Below, one piece after another: positions 1-5,912 of a DNA stretch of 8,801 nucleotides; position 1 is the stretch's first letter; each line of letters begins with the position of its first letter. The translations under genes and the position numbers were made by a program. The stretch comes from an uncultured Ruminococcus sp. (GTDB taxonomy: Bacteria; Bacillota; Clostridia; Oscillospirales; CAG-272), in NCBI GenBank assembly GCA_902766575.1, contig CACXED010000374.1:1-8801 (forward strand), in the 5' to 3' direction. The notes under the pieces were generated by a model. That model was not told where the DNA came from, did no database searches, and saw only the letters and a program-made list of their open reading frames with translations.

Positions 1-77
1 ATCAGAACTATCACAACAGAGGTAAGTATCGTGACGACGCTCTGTCCGAGGTTTGAAAAATCGAGCTGTCTCAGCAT
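1..77 (-). CDS. N-terminus of an unidentified membrane protein (partial)
   Basis: The ATG at 77-75 opens a frame that stays open to the window edge, giving 25 complete codons. The peptide starts MLRQLDFSNLGQSVVT and then turns into a run of Ile, Leu, Val and Thr, which looks like a first transmembrane helix or uncleaved signal anchor. A GAGGT ribosome binding site lies about six bases before the ATG, inside the engB coding sequence. The start overlaps the last seven bases of engB (stop at 73-71), so the gene is probably translationally coupled to engB as the third gene of a lon-engB operon. Too little is visible to name a family. Confidence 0.5.
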   Translation of the reverse strand, partial: MLRQLDFSNLGQSVVTILTSVVIVL

Positions 78-664
78 TTTCCGACCTCAGCCAGAACGGC
101 TTTCCGGCAGTCCTCAACTCCCTCTCCGTTCAGCGCGGAGAAAGGAATTATCGCCGTCCCGGGCTTAACAAGCGGATTTTCAATGAGAGCCTCGAGCGCC
201 GCTTTCTTCTGCGTGCTGTTCAGCTTGTCCGACTTGGTAGCTATTATAAAATAAGGTATATTGCTCTGATTAAGGAAATCGAGCATCATCTCGTCGTCGG
301 CGGTCGCTCCGACCTTGAGGTCGATGAGCTGTGCGACGGCGTTCGGCTGTCCCGATCTGAAGTATGCGTCGGTGAGCGCCGACCATTTCTCGCGGTCGGC
401 GGGCGGACGCTTGGCAAAGCCGTAGCCCGGCAGGTCGACGAGATAAAATTTTCCGTCGATTTTATAAAAATTGATTGTTATCGTCTTTCCGGGCGAGCCT
501 GAAACCCTCGCGAGGCTCTTTCGCCCGACGAGCTTATTTAGAAGCGAGCTCTTGCCGACGTTTGAGCGCCCCGAAAGCGCTATCCGGCAGAGCCTGTCCC
601 GCGGAAACTGAGACTCAAAGCCCGCGGTGACGCTCAGCTCGCAGTTATTGAAATTTATCGCCAT
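71..664 (-). CDS. engB: Ribosome biogenesis GTP-binding protein EngB (YsxC/YihA)
   Basis: The product is a 197-residue TRAFAC-class GTPase of usual family length. EngB/YsxC proteins bind GTP and assist late assembly of the 50S ribosomal subunit in the cytoplasm. The GTPase motifs are all visible in order: G1 GRSNVGKS at residues 32-39, the G2 region PGKTITIN at 58-65, G3 DLPGYG at 77-82, G4 TKSD at 143-146 and G5 SAL at 176-178. The GRSNVGKSS and VDLPGYGFA forms are typical of this family rather than of Era, Der or Obg. The ATG at 664 has an AAGGTG ribosome binding site six bases upstream, and an in-frame TAA lies four codons before it, so no longer start is possible. The gene follows lon after an 87-base gap, the lon-ysxC order known from Bacillus subtilis, and is probably cotranscribed with it. 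Confidence 0.96.
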   Translation of the reverse strand: MAINFNNCELSVTAGFESQFPRDRLCRIALSGRSNVGKSSLLNKLVGRKSLARVSGSPGKTITINFYKIDGKFYLVDLPGYGFAKRPPADREKWSALTDAYFRSGQPNAVAQLIDLKVGATADDEMMLDFLNQSNIPYFIIATKSDKLNSTQKKAALEALIENPLVKPGTAIIPFSALNGEGVEDCRKAVLAEVGKC

Positions 665-676
665 GAATTCACCTTA

Positions 677-695
677 GCCTTCGCGCCGCGAAAGC
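677..695 (-). other. Stem-loop between lon and engB
   Basis: On the minus strand, GCTTTCGC (695-688) can pair with GCGAAGGC (684-677) around a three-base GGC loop, eight pairs including one G-U. No T-run follows, so it does not look like a terminator. It lies just before the engB ribosome binding site and just after an AAGGAGG sequence (701-695) that has no obvious start codon of its own. A role in mRNA processing or engB translation is possible but not shown. Confidence 0.3.
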
Positions 696-751
696 CTCCT
701 TGATTGGGATTTTATGAAACTCTGCGTCAAAACCGCCGCAGAAGCGTTTTG

Positions 752-3166
752 TTATCTCCTGATCTGTTCCGAAGCGATCCCGGATTTGCCGATATCCATT
801 CCGGCGAGCTCGGGAATTATGCTCACAGCCTCGACCGGACGCACAAGCGCCTGCTTGAGCACCTCGTCCGCGGTCTTGACCGGGACGAACTCGAGCGACG
901 AGCGGACGGTCGGGTCGATCTCCTCAAGGTCGGGAAGATTCTCCTCCGGGATGAATACCGTCCTGACTCCGGCGGCATAAGCCGCGAGGGTCTTTTCGCG
1001 CAGTCCGCCTATCGCGAGCACTCTGCCGCGGAGCGTGACCTCTCCGGTCATTGCGATATCGCGTCTGACCGGAAGCCCCGAGAGCGCGCTTGCGACCGCA
1101 GTGACCAATGTGACTCCGGCGGAGGGGCCGTCCTTGGGTATCGCGCCCTCCGGGACGTGGATATGTATGTCGCGGTTCTTGTAGAAATCCGGGTCGATGC
1201 CGTACTCCCTCGCCCTCGAGCGGACGAAGGAAATCGCGATCCTTGCCGACTCCTTCATGACGTCTCCGAGCGAGCCGGTCAGCTCCAGCTTTCCGGAGCC
1301 CTCAAAGGTCAGCGCTTCGACGCGGAGCATATCTCCTCCGGTCTCGGTATAGGCAAGACCGTTGACGACTCCGATCTGATCCTCGGCGAAGATCCTGTCG
1401 GGACGGAGCTTTCTCGGCCCGAGGTAGTCCTTGACGTCGGCGGCGTTTATCACGACCGACTTCATATCGGGATTTTCAACGAGCTTCTTTGCCGCCTTCC
1501 GGCAGAGCGACGCGATATTGCGCTCGAGGTTCCGGACTCCCGACTCGCGGGTGTAGAAGTCGATGAGCTCAAAGATCGCGTCGTCGCCGAGCCGGAAGCT
1601 GCGCCTGTTGAGCCCGCAGCGCTTAGCCTGCTTTGCGACCATGTGATTCTTTGCGATCGAGAGCTTTTCGTGCCTTGTGTAGGTCTTCATCTCGATGACC
1701 TCCATGCGGTCGATCAGCGGGCGCGGCACCGTATCGAGGGTGTTCGCCGTCGCGATGAACATACACTCCGACAGGTCGATCGGTATCTCCATATAATGGT
1801 CGCGGAAAGCCCTGTTCTGCTCGCCGTCGAGCACCTCGAGGAGCGCCGCTGAGGGGTCTCCGTTCGGCCCCTGACCGAGCTTGTCTATCTCGTCGAGCAG
1901 CATGACCGGATTCCGCGTCCCCGCCTGTATCAGCGCCGAGGCGATGCGTCCGGGCATAGCTCCGATGTAGGTCTTGCGATGGCCTCTGATCTCAGCCTCG
2001 TCCCTGACGCCTCCGAGCGAGACCCTGACGTACTTTCGTCCGGTAGCGCGGGCTATCGACGCGCCGATCGAGGTCTTTCCGACTCCGGGAGGGCCGACAA
2101 GGCAGATTATCTGCGTCTTGATGTTGGGCGAGAGCTGTCTTACGGCGAGAAATTCGAGTATGCGCTCCTTGACCTTTTCAAGCCCGTCGTGATCCTCGTC
2201 GAGAACCTTTTTGGCGCGGGCGATATCGCATCTGTCCTTTGAGAGCTTGGTCCACGGAAATTCAAGGCAGGTGTCGAGCCAGTTGCGCGAAACCGCCGAC
2301 TCAGCCGAGCCCATCGGGTTCTTGGCCATCCGGTCGGCTTCTTTTAACAGCTTTTCCTCGATCTCCTTCGGGAGCCTGGCGCTGAGAATCCGATCCCTGT
2401 ATTCCTCGGTCTCGGAGCCTGCGCCCTCTCCGAGCTCGTCGCGGAGCACCTTGAGCTGCTCGCGCATGATGTATTCGCGCTGATTTCGGTTGAGCCGCTC
2501 CTGCACCTTGGAATGGATATCCAGCTCGGCGGAGAGGATCTGCTGCTCGTCGTACATGATCGAGATCACCGTCTTAATGCGCTTCATTGGGTCGAACGCC
2601 TCGAGCACCTTCTGACGGTCGGCGGGACGGACGAGCACATGGCAGGCGATGAAATCGGCGAGAAGTCCGATATTGTCGATCGACTTTACCGCCGCAGTAA
2701 CCTCGTCGGACACCTTGGGGATGAACTTGACGAGCTGCTCGTAGGCTTCAACCGCCTCGCGCATATAGGCTTCGCCGCGCAGCCCGCCGTTGTCCGACGT
2801 GTGAGTCCACTTGATAAGCAGCTCGGCGGTGATAAGCTCGCCCGACTTTGAGTATGAAACCGCGCTGGCGCGGTTGACGCCCTCTATAAAGACCCGGCGC
2901 GACTTTTCGTTGACGCGGATGGTCTGCTTGATCTTGCCGACGCAGCCTGTCTCGTTGAGCGAGCCTATGTCGGGCTTATCGGCTGAATAGTCCTTCTGGA
3001 GGACGAAGAACGCAAGACCGTCGTTCTTGGCAGCCTCGTCGAGCGCCGCCATGGCGCTCGCGCCGTTCAGCTCAACGCTGATGGAGTTGAGCGGGAATAC
3101 CACGATCCCCCTGAGCGGCACGACGGGGAGCGAGGTCCTGTCTATTTTTTCTATATATTCTGACAT
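752..3166 (-). CDS. lon: ATP-dependent protease Lon (LonA)
   Basis: The product has 804 residues, slightly longer than Bacillus (about 774) and E. coli (784) LonA. Lon is a cytoplasmic homohexameric AAA+ serine protease that unfolds and degrades damaged and regulatory proteins. The N-terminal substrate-binding domain begins with LPVVPLRGIVVFPL (residues 13-26), and a helical linker around 215-250 contains the typical NQREYIMREQLKVLRDELGE. The AAA+ module has Walker A GPPGVGKT at 358-365, Walker B LLDEID at 423-428 and a sensor-1 region near TANT (473-476). The protease domain has the catalytic serine in KDGPSAG (Ser682) and the catalytic lysine in GGLREK (Lys725), with the 43-residue spacing seen in E. 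coli. The last 35 or so residues form a short tail without a motif I recognise. A GGAG ribosome binding site precedes the ATG by nine bases. The neighbour downstream is engB. A proximal promoter lies at 3251-3223. Confidence 0.98.
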   Translation of the reverse strand: MSEYIEKIDRTSLPVVPLRGIVVFPLNSISVELNGASAMAALDEAAKNDGLAFFVLQKDYSADKPDIGSLNETGCVGKIKQTIRVNEKSRRVFIEGVNRASAVSYSKSGELITAELLIKWTHTSDNGGLRGEAYMREAVEAYEQLVKFIPKVSDEVTAAVKSIDNIGLLADFIACHVLVRPADRQKVLEAFDPMKRIKTVISIMYDEQQILSAELDIHSKVQERLNRNQREYIMREQLKVLRDELGEGAGSETEEYRDRILSARLPKEIEEKLLKEADRMAKNPMGSAESAVSRNWLDTCLEFPWTKLSKDRCDIARAKKVLDEDHDGLEKVKERILEFLAVRQLSPNIKTQIICLVGPPGVGKTSIGASIARATGRKYVRVSLGGVRDEAEIRGHRKTYIGAMPGRIASALIQAGTRNPVMLLDEIDKLGQGPNGDPSAALLEVLDGEQNRAFRDHYMEIPIDLSECMFIATANTLDTVPRPLIDRMEVIEMKTYTRHEKLSIAKNHMVAKQAKRCGLNRRSFRLGDDAIFELIDFYTRESGVRNLERNIASLCRKAAKKLVENPDMKSVVINAADVKDYLGPRKLRPDRIFAEDQIGVVNGLAYTETGGDMLRVEALTFEGSGKLELTGSLGDVMKESARIAISFVRSRAREYGIDPDFYKNRDIHIHVPEGAIPKDGPSAGVTLVTAVASALSGLPVRRDIAMTGEVTLRGRVLAIGGLREKTLAAYAAGVRTVFIPEENLPDLEEIDPTVRSSLEFVPVKTADEVLKQALVRPVEAVSIIPELAGMDIGKSGIASEQIRR

Positions 3167-3189
3167 GATTCAAATCTCCGGATAAAACC

Positions 3190-3209
3190 GCGGCGCCTGA
3201 CGCTGCCGC
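3190..3209 (-). other. Hairpin at the 5' end of the lon mRNA
   Basis: If transcription starts near 3216 from the proximal lon promoter, the first structured segment is GCGGC-A-GC, loop GTCAG, GC-GCCGC: seven G-C pairs with one bulged A. It starts only a few bases from the predicted 5' end and ends about 23 bases before the lon start codon, leaving the ribosome binding site free. Such 5' hairpins are known to protect messages from exonucleolytic decay in Firmicutes; that role here is an inference. Confidence 0.4.
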
Positions 3210-3222
3210 TTGTATTCAATAT

Positions 3223-3251
3223 ATTATATCACAAGGAGCGGCTTTTTTCCA
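3223..3251 (-). promoter_or_regulatory. Sigma-A-type promoter for lon
   Basis: On the minus strand TGGAAA (3251-3246, four of six matches to TTGACA) is followed after 17 bases by a perfect TATAAT (3228-3223). The -10 is preceded by TG plus one base, an extended -10, which can compensate for the weak -35. Transcription would start near 3216 and give a lon leader of about 50 bases. Confidence 0.65.
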
Positions 3252-3323
3252 CATTTAGCGCTTATTTTTTAAGAATATTTAATACTTTGTCTATATTTGG
3301 TTGCTTCATGGATAAAGGCGCAG

Positions 3324-3376
3324 AAAAAACGGCTCTGCGCGCTGATATCATGAGATTGATATTCCGCAAAGCCGTT
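3324..3376 (-). terminator. Rho-independent terminator-like hairpin upstream of lon
   Basis: Read on the minus strand, AACGGCTTTGCG (3376-3365) pairs over all twelve positions with CGCAGAGCCGTT (3339-3328), eleven Watson-Crick pairs and one U-G. The loop folds again through ATATCA/TGATAT around ATCTCA. A run of six T (3329-3324) closes the structure. On the plus strand the same arms have a C-A mismatch and no T-run follows, so the structure is built for minus-strand RNA. It lies about 70 bases downstream of the promoter at 3474-3446 and about 70 bases upstream of the lon proximal promoter. Confidence 0.6.
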
Positions 3377-3439
3377 GATTCGTGAATATATATCATGCCA
3401 TCATTACCTCGGTACATATTCTTGCCGAATTAAGTGGCG
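3324..3439 (-). ncRNA. Candidate small RNA or lon leader transcript (about 115 nt)
   Basis: A near-consensus promoter (TTTACA-N17-TATAAT, 3474-3446) and a strong terminator-like hairpin (3376-3324) on the same strand bound a potential transcript of about 115 nt with no long ORF inside it. I do not recognise it as 6S RNA, tmRNA, SRP RNA or a known riboswitch, and I see no T-box-like specifier structure. It may be an independent small RNA, or the prematurely ended form of a long lon leader whose readthrough would add to lon expression. A 44-codon ORF with a GAGGT site crosses the hairpin and is an alternative reading of the same DNA. Confidence 0.35.
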
Positions 3440-3445
3440 AGATAT

Positions 3446-3474
3446 ATTATACCGCAAACGGCGTGATTTGTAAA
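3446..3474 (-). promoter_or_regulatory. Near-consensus sigma-A promoter, distal to lon
   Basis: On the minus strand TTTACA (3474-3469, five of six matches) is followed after exactly 17 bases by a perfect TATAAT (3451-3446). By sequence this is a better promoter than the proximal lon promoter. Transcription would start near 3439, some 270 bases upstream of the lon start codon, and would meet the terminator-like hairpin at 3376-3324 first. Confidence 0.65.
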
Positions 3475-3512
3475 TTAGCAAAATGACGAAAAAACACGGA
3501 TTTTTTTGTATA

Positions 3513-3695
3513 TTACTTAACAATCGCGAAAGCTGTCCCGAAAGGGTTCAGCTCTGCGGGATCCGGACGTCTGTCGGAGCGCTCGTCAGGCGTTCCGGAC
3601 TCGCGGATCACGATGGACTGAGACGGCGGTCCGGGTCTCCGCTTTTGCGGGCGAAGCTCGACCGGATAGCGCGGAAAGCTCGATTCCATAAGCAT
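3513..3695 (-). CDS. Small Pro/Arg-rich hypothetical protein
   Basis: This is a 60-codon frame from ATG 3695, or 58 codons from the second ATG at 3689, ending in TAA. I do not recognise the product. It begins MLMESSFPRYPVELRP, is rich in Pro, Arg, Ser, Glu and Asp, has no membrane segment or cysteines, and ends in a short hydrophobic stretch. Support for it being real: AAGGA lies nine bases before the second ATG (which favours that start), codons such as CCG, CGC, GAG, GTC and TCC match those of the neighbours, and the DNA is GC-rich only across this frame while the flanks are AT-rich. A -10-like TATAAT and an inverted repeat lie just upstream. Two other short frames cover the same DNA, so a chance ORF is not excluded. 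Confidence 0.4.
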   Translation of the reverse strand: MLMESSFPRYPVELRPQKRRPGPPSQSIVIRESGTPDERSDRRPDPAELNPFGTAFAIVK

Positions 3696-3701
3696 TGTTC
3701 C

Positions 3702-3737
3702 TTCCCGGGAGCTGATTATTAAGGTTACTCCCGGGAA
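3702..3737. repeat. Perfect 10-bp inverted repeat with twin TCCCGGGA palindromes
   Basis: TTCCCGGGAG (3702-3711) and CTCCCGGGAA (3728-3737) are exact reverse complements separated by 16 bases. Each arm also contains the self-palindrome TCCCGGGA, at 3703-3710 and 3729-3736, 26 bases apart centre to centre. On the minus strand the second arm runs into the AAGGA ribosome binding site of the small ORF at 3695-3513. The element follows the MATE stop codon by about 30 bases but has no T-run behind it on either strand, so a paired operator or an mRNA-end hairpin fits as well as a terminator. Confidence 0.6.
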
Positions 3738-3738
3738 T

Positions 3739-3768
3739 ATTATATTCAGAAGCCCCGGTCAGGGTCAC
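3739..3768 (-). promoter_or_regulatory. Possible promoter for the small Pro/Arg-rich ORF
   Basis: A perfect TATAAT (3744-3739) on the minus strand has only a partial -35 match, GTGACC (3768-3763), at 18 bases. The predicted start point near 3732 falls inside the first arm of the TCCCGGGA inverted repeat, which would suit operator control. The weak -35 keeps confidence low; the ORF could also be read through from the MATE operon. Confidence 0.3.
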
Positions 3769-5103
3769 TCACAGCTTCGCCCGCTTCCAGACGCCCGAGA
3801 AATAGAATACCAGCGACAGCGCCGCGCCTATCGTCCAGCCGATCGGCCACGAGATCCAGATCCCCAGCGAGTCCATGAATCCCGACAGCACTATGGCGAG
3901 CGCGACTCTGAGCATCAGGTCGGCAAAGGTCGAGATCATGAAATGGTCGATAGCTCCCGCTCCGCGGAGTATGCCGTCGGTCATGATCTTCACCATTACG
4001 ACGAAATAGAAAGGAGAGACTATCCGCAGAAAAAGCTCTCCGGTGGCGAGCGCGGTCTCGCTTCCGCTTTCCATAAAGAGCGCCGTGAAGAACCTGCCGA
4101 AGCCGCAGTAGCAGATCACCAGCGGCACGCAGGTCGCGGCTCCGAGCAGAAGCCCGGCTCTGTAGCCCGGCTTGATGCGTTCCTGCTTCCCCGCTCCGAT
4201 GTTCTGCGCCGTGTAGGTCGAAAGTCCGTTCGAGTTGGCGGTGAGACAGGAGGTGGCGATCGCGTTCAGCTTGAGCGCCGCCGTCGATCCGGCGATGACG
4301 CTCTCGCCGAAGTCGTTGATCACGCCCTGTATCGTGATGTTGCCGACCGAGATGAAGCTCTGCTGAAGTATGCTCGGGATCGCGACGCGGAGTATCTTTT
4401 TTAAGATCGGAAGCGAAAAAAACTCGCCCTTTTCCTGTCTGCCGTCCATAGACTTCAGCCGCTTCGTCAGCGCCGTCAGCGCGAGCACGCAGCTAACGCC
4501 CTGACAGATCACCGTAGCCCAAGCCACTCCGGGAACGCCCATGTCAAACACCGTGACGAACAGAATATCGACGAGGATATTCGACGTCGACGACGCGGCG
4601 AGAAAGATGAACGGCGTCCTCGAGTCGCCGAGCGCCGAGAATATCCCGGTCGCTATGTTGTAGAAGAACACAAAGGGCATCCCCAGCGTGTAGATCAGTA
4701 TGTAGGCTTTCGAATCGGGAAAGATGGCGTCCGGTGTATTTATCAGCCTCAGCGCCGCCGGACTGAACAGCAGCCCGAGCAGAGTCAGTACTCCGCAGAG
4801 TATTCCAAAGGAGATATACGAGGTCGTCACCGCCGTCTTGAGCCTTTTGCCGTCTCCCGAGCCGAACAGCTGCGACACCACGACCGAACAGCCGATATTG
4901 CAGCCGAATGCAAAGGCTGTATAAATAAGCGTTATCTCCGAAGCGTTTCCGACCGCCGCAAGCGAGCTCTCGTTTATGAAATTCCCCGCGACAAGGCTGT
5001 CGGCGACGTTGTAAAGCTGCGTGAACAGCACGCTCCCGAGCAGCGGCAGCGTATAAAGCAGCAGACCCCTTGCCGGGTCTCCTTTGGTAAGATCCTTATT
5101 CAT
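3769..5103 (-). CDS. MATE family efflux transporter
   Basis: The product has 444 residues, the usual length for the multidrug and toxic compound extrusion family, and is hydrophobic throughout with about twelve predicted membrane helices. These inner-membrane transporters exchange Na+ or H+ for cationic drugs or metabolites. Family features are QLYNVADSLVAG near residues 29-40 (with Asp35 in the first helix), SALGDSRTP at 157-164, a charged cytoplasmic loop at about 213-236 joining the two six-helix lobes, TAQNIGAGK at 298-306 and GILRGAG at 377-383. This pattern fits the DinF/MepA-like prokaryotic branch better than NorM, but the substrate cannot be read from sequence. GGAG lies about ten bases before the ATG. 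The gene follows the comF-like gene by 32 bases and is probably the last gene of the operon. Confidence 0.93.
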   Translation of the reverse strand: MNKDLTKGDPARGLLLYTLPLLGSVLFTQLYNVADSLVAGNFINESSLAAVGNASEITLIYTAFAFGCNIGCSVVVSQLFGSGDGKRLKTAVTTSYISFGILCGVLTLLGLLFSPAALRLINTPDAIFPDSKAYILIYTLGMPFVFFYNIATGIFSALGDSRTPFIFLAASSTSNILVDILFVTVFDMGVPGVAWATVICQGVSCVLALTALTKRLKSMDGRQEKGEFFSLPILKKILRVAIPSILQQSFISVGNITIQGVINDFGESVIAGSTAALKLNAIATSCLTANSNGLSTYTAQNIGAGKQERIKPGYRAGLLLGAATCVPLVICYCGFGRFFTALFMESGSETALATGELFLRIVSPFYFVVMVKIMTDGILRGAGAIDHFMISTFADLMLRVALAIVLSGFMDSLGIWISWPIGWTIGAALSLVFYFSGVWKRAKL

Positions 5104-5135
5104 TAAAATTCATCTCCAGGTAAAGTGCCTTCCGG

Positions 5136-5912
5136 TCAGTCGGAGGCGAGAGCGGCGCAGATAACCATTTCGGCTCCGGCGTCGGAGATCAGCCGCTCTC
5201 CAACCTTCATCGACGCGCCGGTCGTGACCAGATCGTCGATCAGCACGACGTATTTGCCGTCAAGCCCGGCAGCCGCCGAAGCCATGCTCCTCTCGGCGTT
5301 GAGCATCCGATCCCTCGCGCCGAGCTTCTTCTGCTCAAGCGCCTCTCCGGTGCGACTGATCAGCCGGCGGCACTCGAATCCGGAAAGCTCCGCGAGCCGT
5401 TTTGCGCAGAGCTCCATATGATCGTAGCCGATCTCGATAACCGCTCTGTCGCGGCGTGGGATCCATGTGACGATTACCTCTCCGGGAGCGACCGTCCCGT
5501 CGAAAAGCATCGGCGCCGCCTGCAAAAGCAGCTCACGGTACTCTCCGGCGATGAAGTCGACCAGCGTCTTTGTCGCGTGGCGCTTGAGCTTGTGGATCAG
5601 CGCTCTGGCGACGTTATCGGGATCGCCTGGACGGTAATCGGAGAGGTAGACGACCTGTCCGAAGCGCTCCCCGGAGCTTTCGCCGCGCTCTTTGGAGCTT
5701 TCGTCGTCAATGAAGCCCCTGACCGGAAGTCCGGCCTCGCGGTCACGGCAGGCGTTCTTTTCGAGCTGCCACTTGACAAGGCAGGTCGAGCAGAACGCAC
5801 ATTCTCTGTACGACTCGACCGGCTCGCCGCAGAGAGCGCAGCACTCGGGAAACAGCAGCTTTATGAATCGGTCGAGCACGGATTTCAACTTGATTTTCAT
5901 TAAATCTCTCAT
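5136..5912 (-). CDS. comF: ComF family protein (zinc ribbon plus phosphoribosyltransferase fold)
   Basis: The product has 258 residues. ComF-type proteins have an N-terminal zinc-binding segment and a C-terminal PRT domain; in naturally competent bacteria ComF acts in the cytoplasm on incoming single-stranded DNA, but homologues are common in species not known to be competent. Here Cys25-x2-Cys28 and Cys41-x2-Cys44 form the probable zinc site, with extra cysteines at 24 and 38. The EQKKLGARDR segment (193-202) matches the conserved ComF stretch, and VVLIDDLVTTGAS (222-234) is the PRPP-binding loop. Residues about 55-85 form a charged insert between the two parts. The ATG at 5912 overlaps the recD2 stop as ATGA, but an internal ATG at 5900 (residue 5) has a GAGAG sequence before it and could be the true start. 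The symbol rests on family membership, not shown function. Confidence 0.88.
   Translation of the reverse strand: MRDLMKIKLKSVLDRFIKLLFPECCALCGEPVESYRECAFCSTCLVKWQLEKNACRDREAGLPVRGFIDDESSKERGESSGERFGQVVYLSDYRPGDPDNVARALIHKLKRHATKTLVDFIAGEYRELLLQAAPMLFDGTVAPGEVIVTWIPRRDRAVIEIGYDHMELCAKRLAELSGFECRRLISRTGEALEQKKLGARDRMLNAERSMASAAAGLDGKYVVLIDDLVTTGASMKVGERLISDAGAEMVICAALASD

Larger units (their letters stand above)
3167..3768. other. Intergenic region between lon and the MATE gene
   Basis: This 600-base stretch lacks any long gene with known homology. Its composition is split: 3210-3530 is AT-rich and carries promoters and a hairpin, whereas 3540-3690 is GC-rich like the coding DNA around it and holds a plausible small minus-strand gene. 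The elements I can support are listed separately: lon promoter, candidate small transcript with promoter and terminator, 60-codon ORF, TCCCGGGA inverted repeat and a weak promoter. I find no clear Rho-independent terminator directly behind the MATE gene; the CCCGGG inverted repeat is the only strong structure there and lacks a T-run. An A6/T7 stem of A-T pairs only (3489-3507) behind the 60-codon ORF is too weak to call a terminator. Confidence 0.6.

Noticed and set aside
704..1852. A 382-codon plus-strand open frame opposite lon
   Set aside because: Antisense shadow of the Lon protease and AAA+ domains, with shadow-like composition and no ribosome binding site.
3251..3268. TTAGCGCTTA as a possible CIRCE/HrcA operator before lon
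   Set aside because: It lacks the TTAGCACTC-N9-GAGTGCTAA layout; only a short chance resemblance remains.
3489..3507. A6/T7 stem as a terminator
   Set aside because: The stem would consist of A-T pairs only with a six-base loop, too weak to be a convincing Rho-independent terminator.
3483..3722. 79-codon plus-strand frame in the MATE-lon gap
   Set aside because: No ribosome binding site or promoter, Arg/Gly-rich shadow-like peptide, opposite to the better supported minus-strand small ORF.
3586..3768. 60-codon minus-strand frame starting with GTG at 3768
   Set aside because: No suitable ribosome binding site, and it runs through the TATAAT element and both arms of the inverted repeat.
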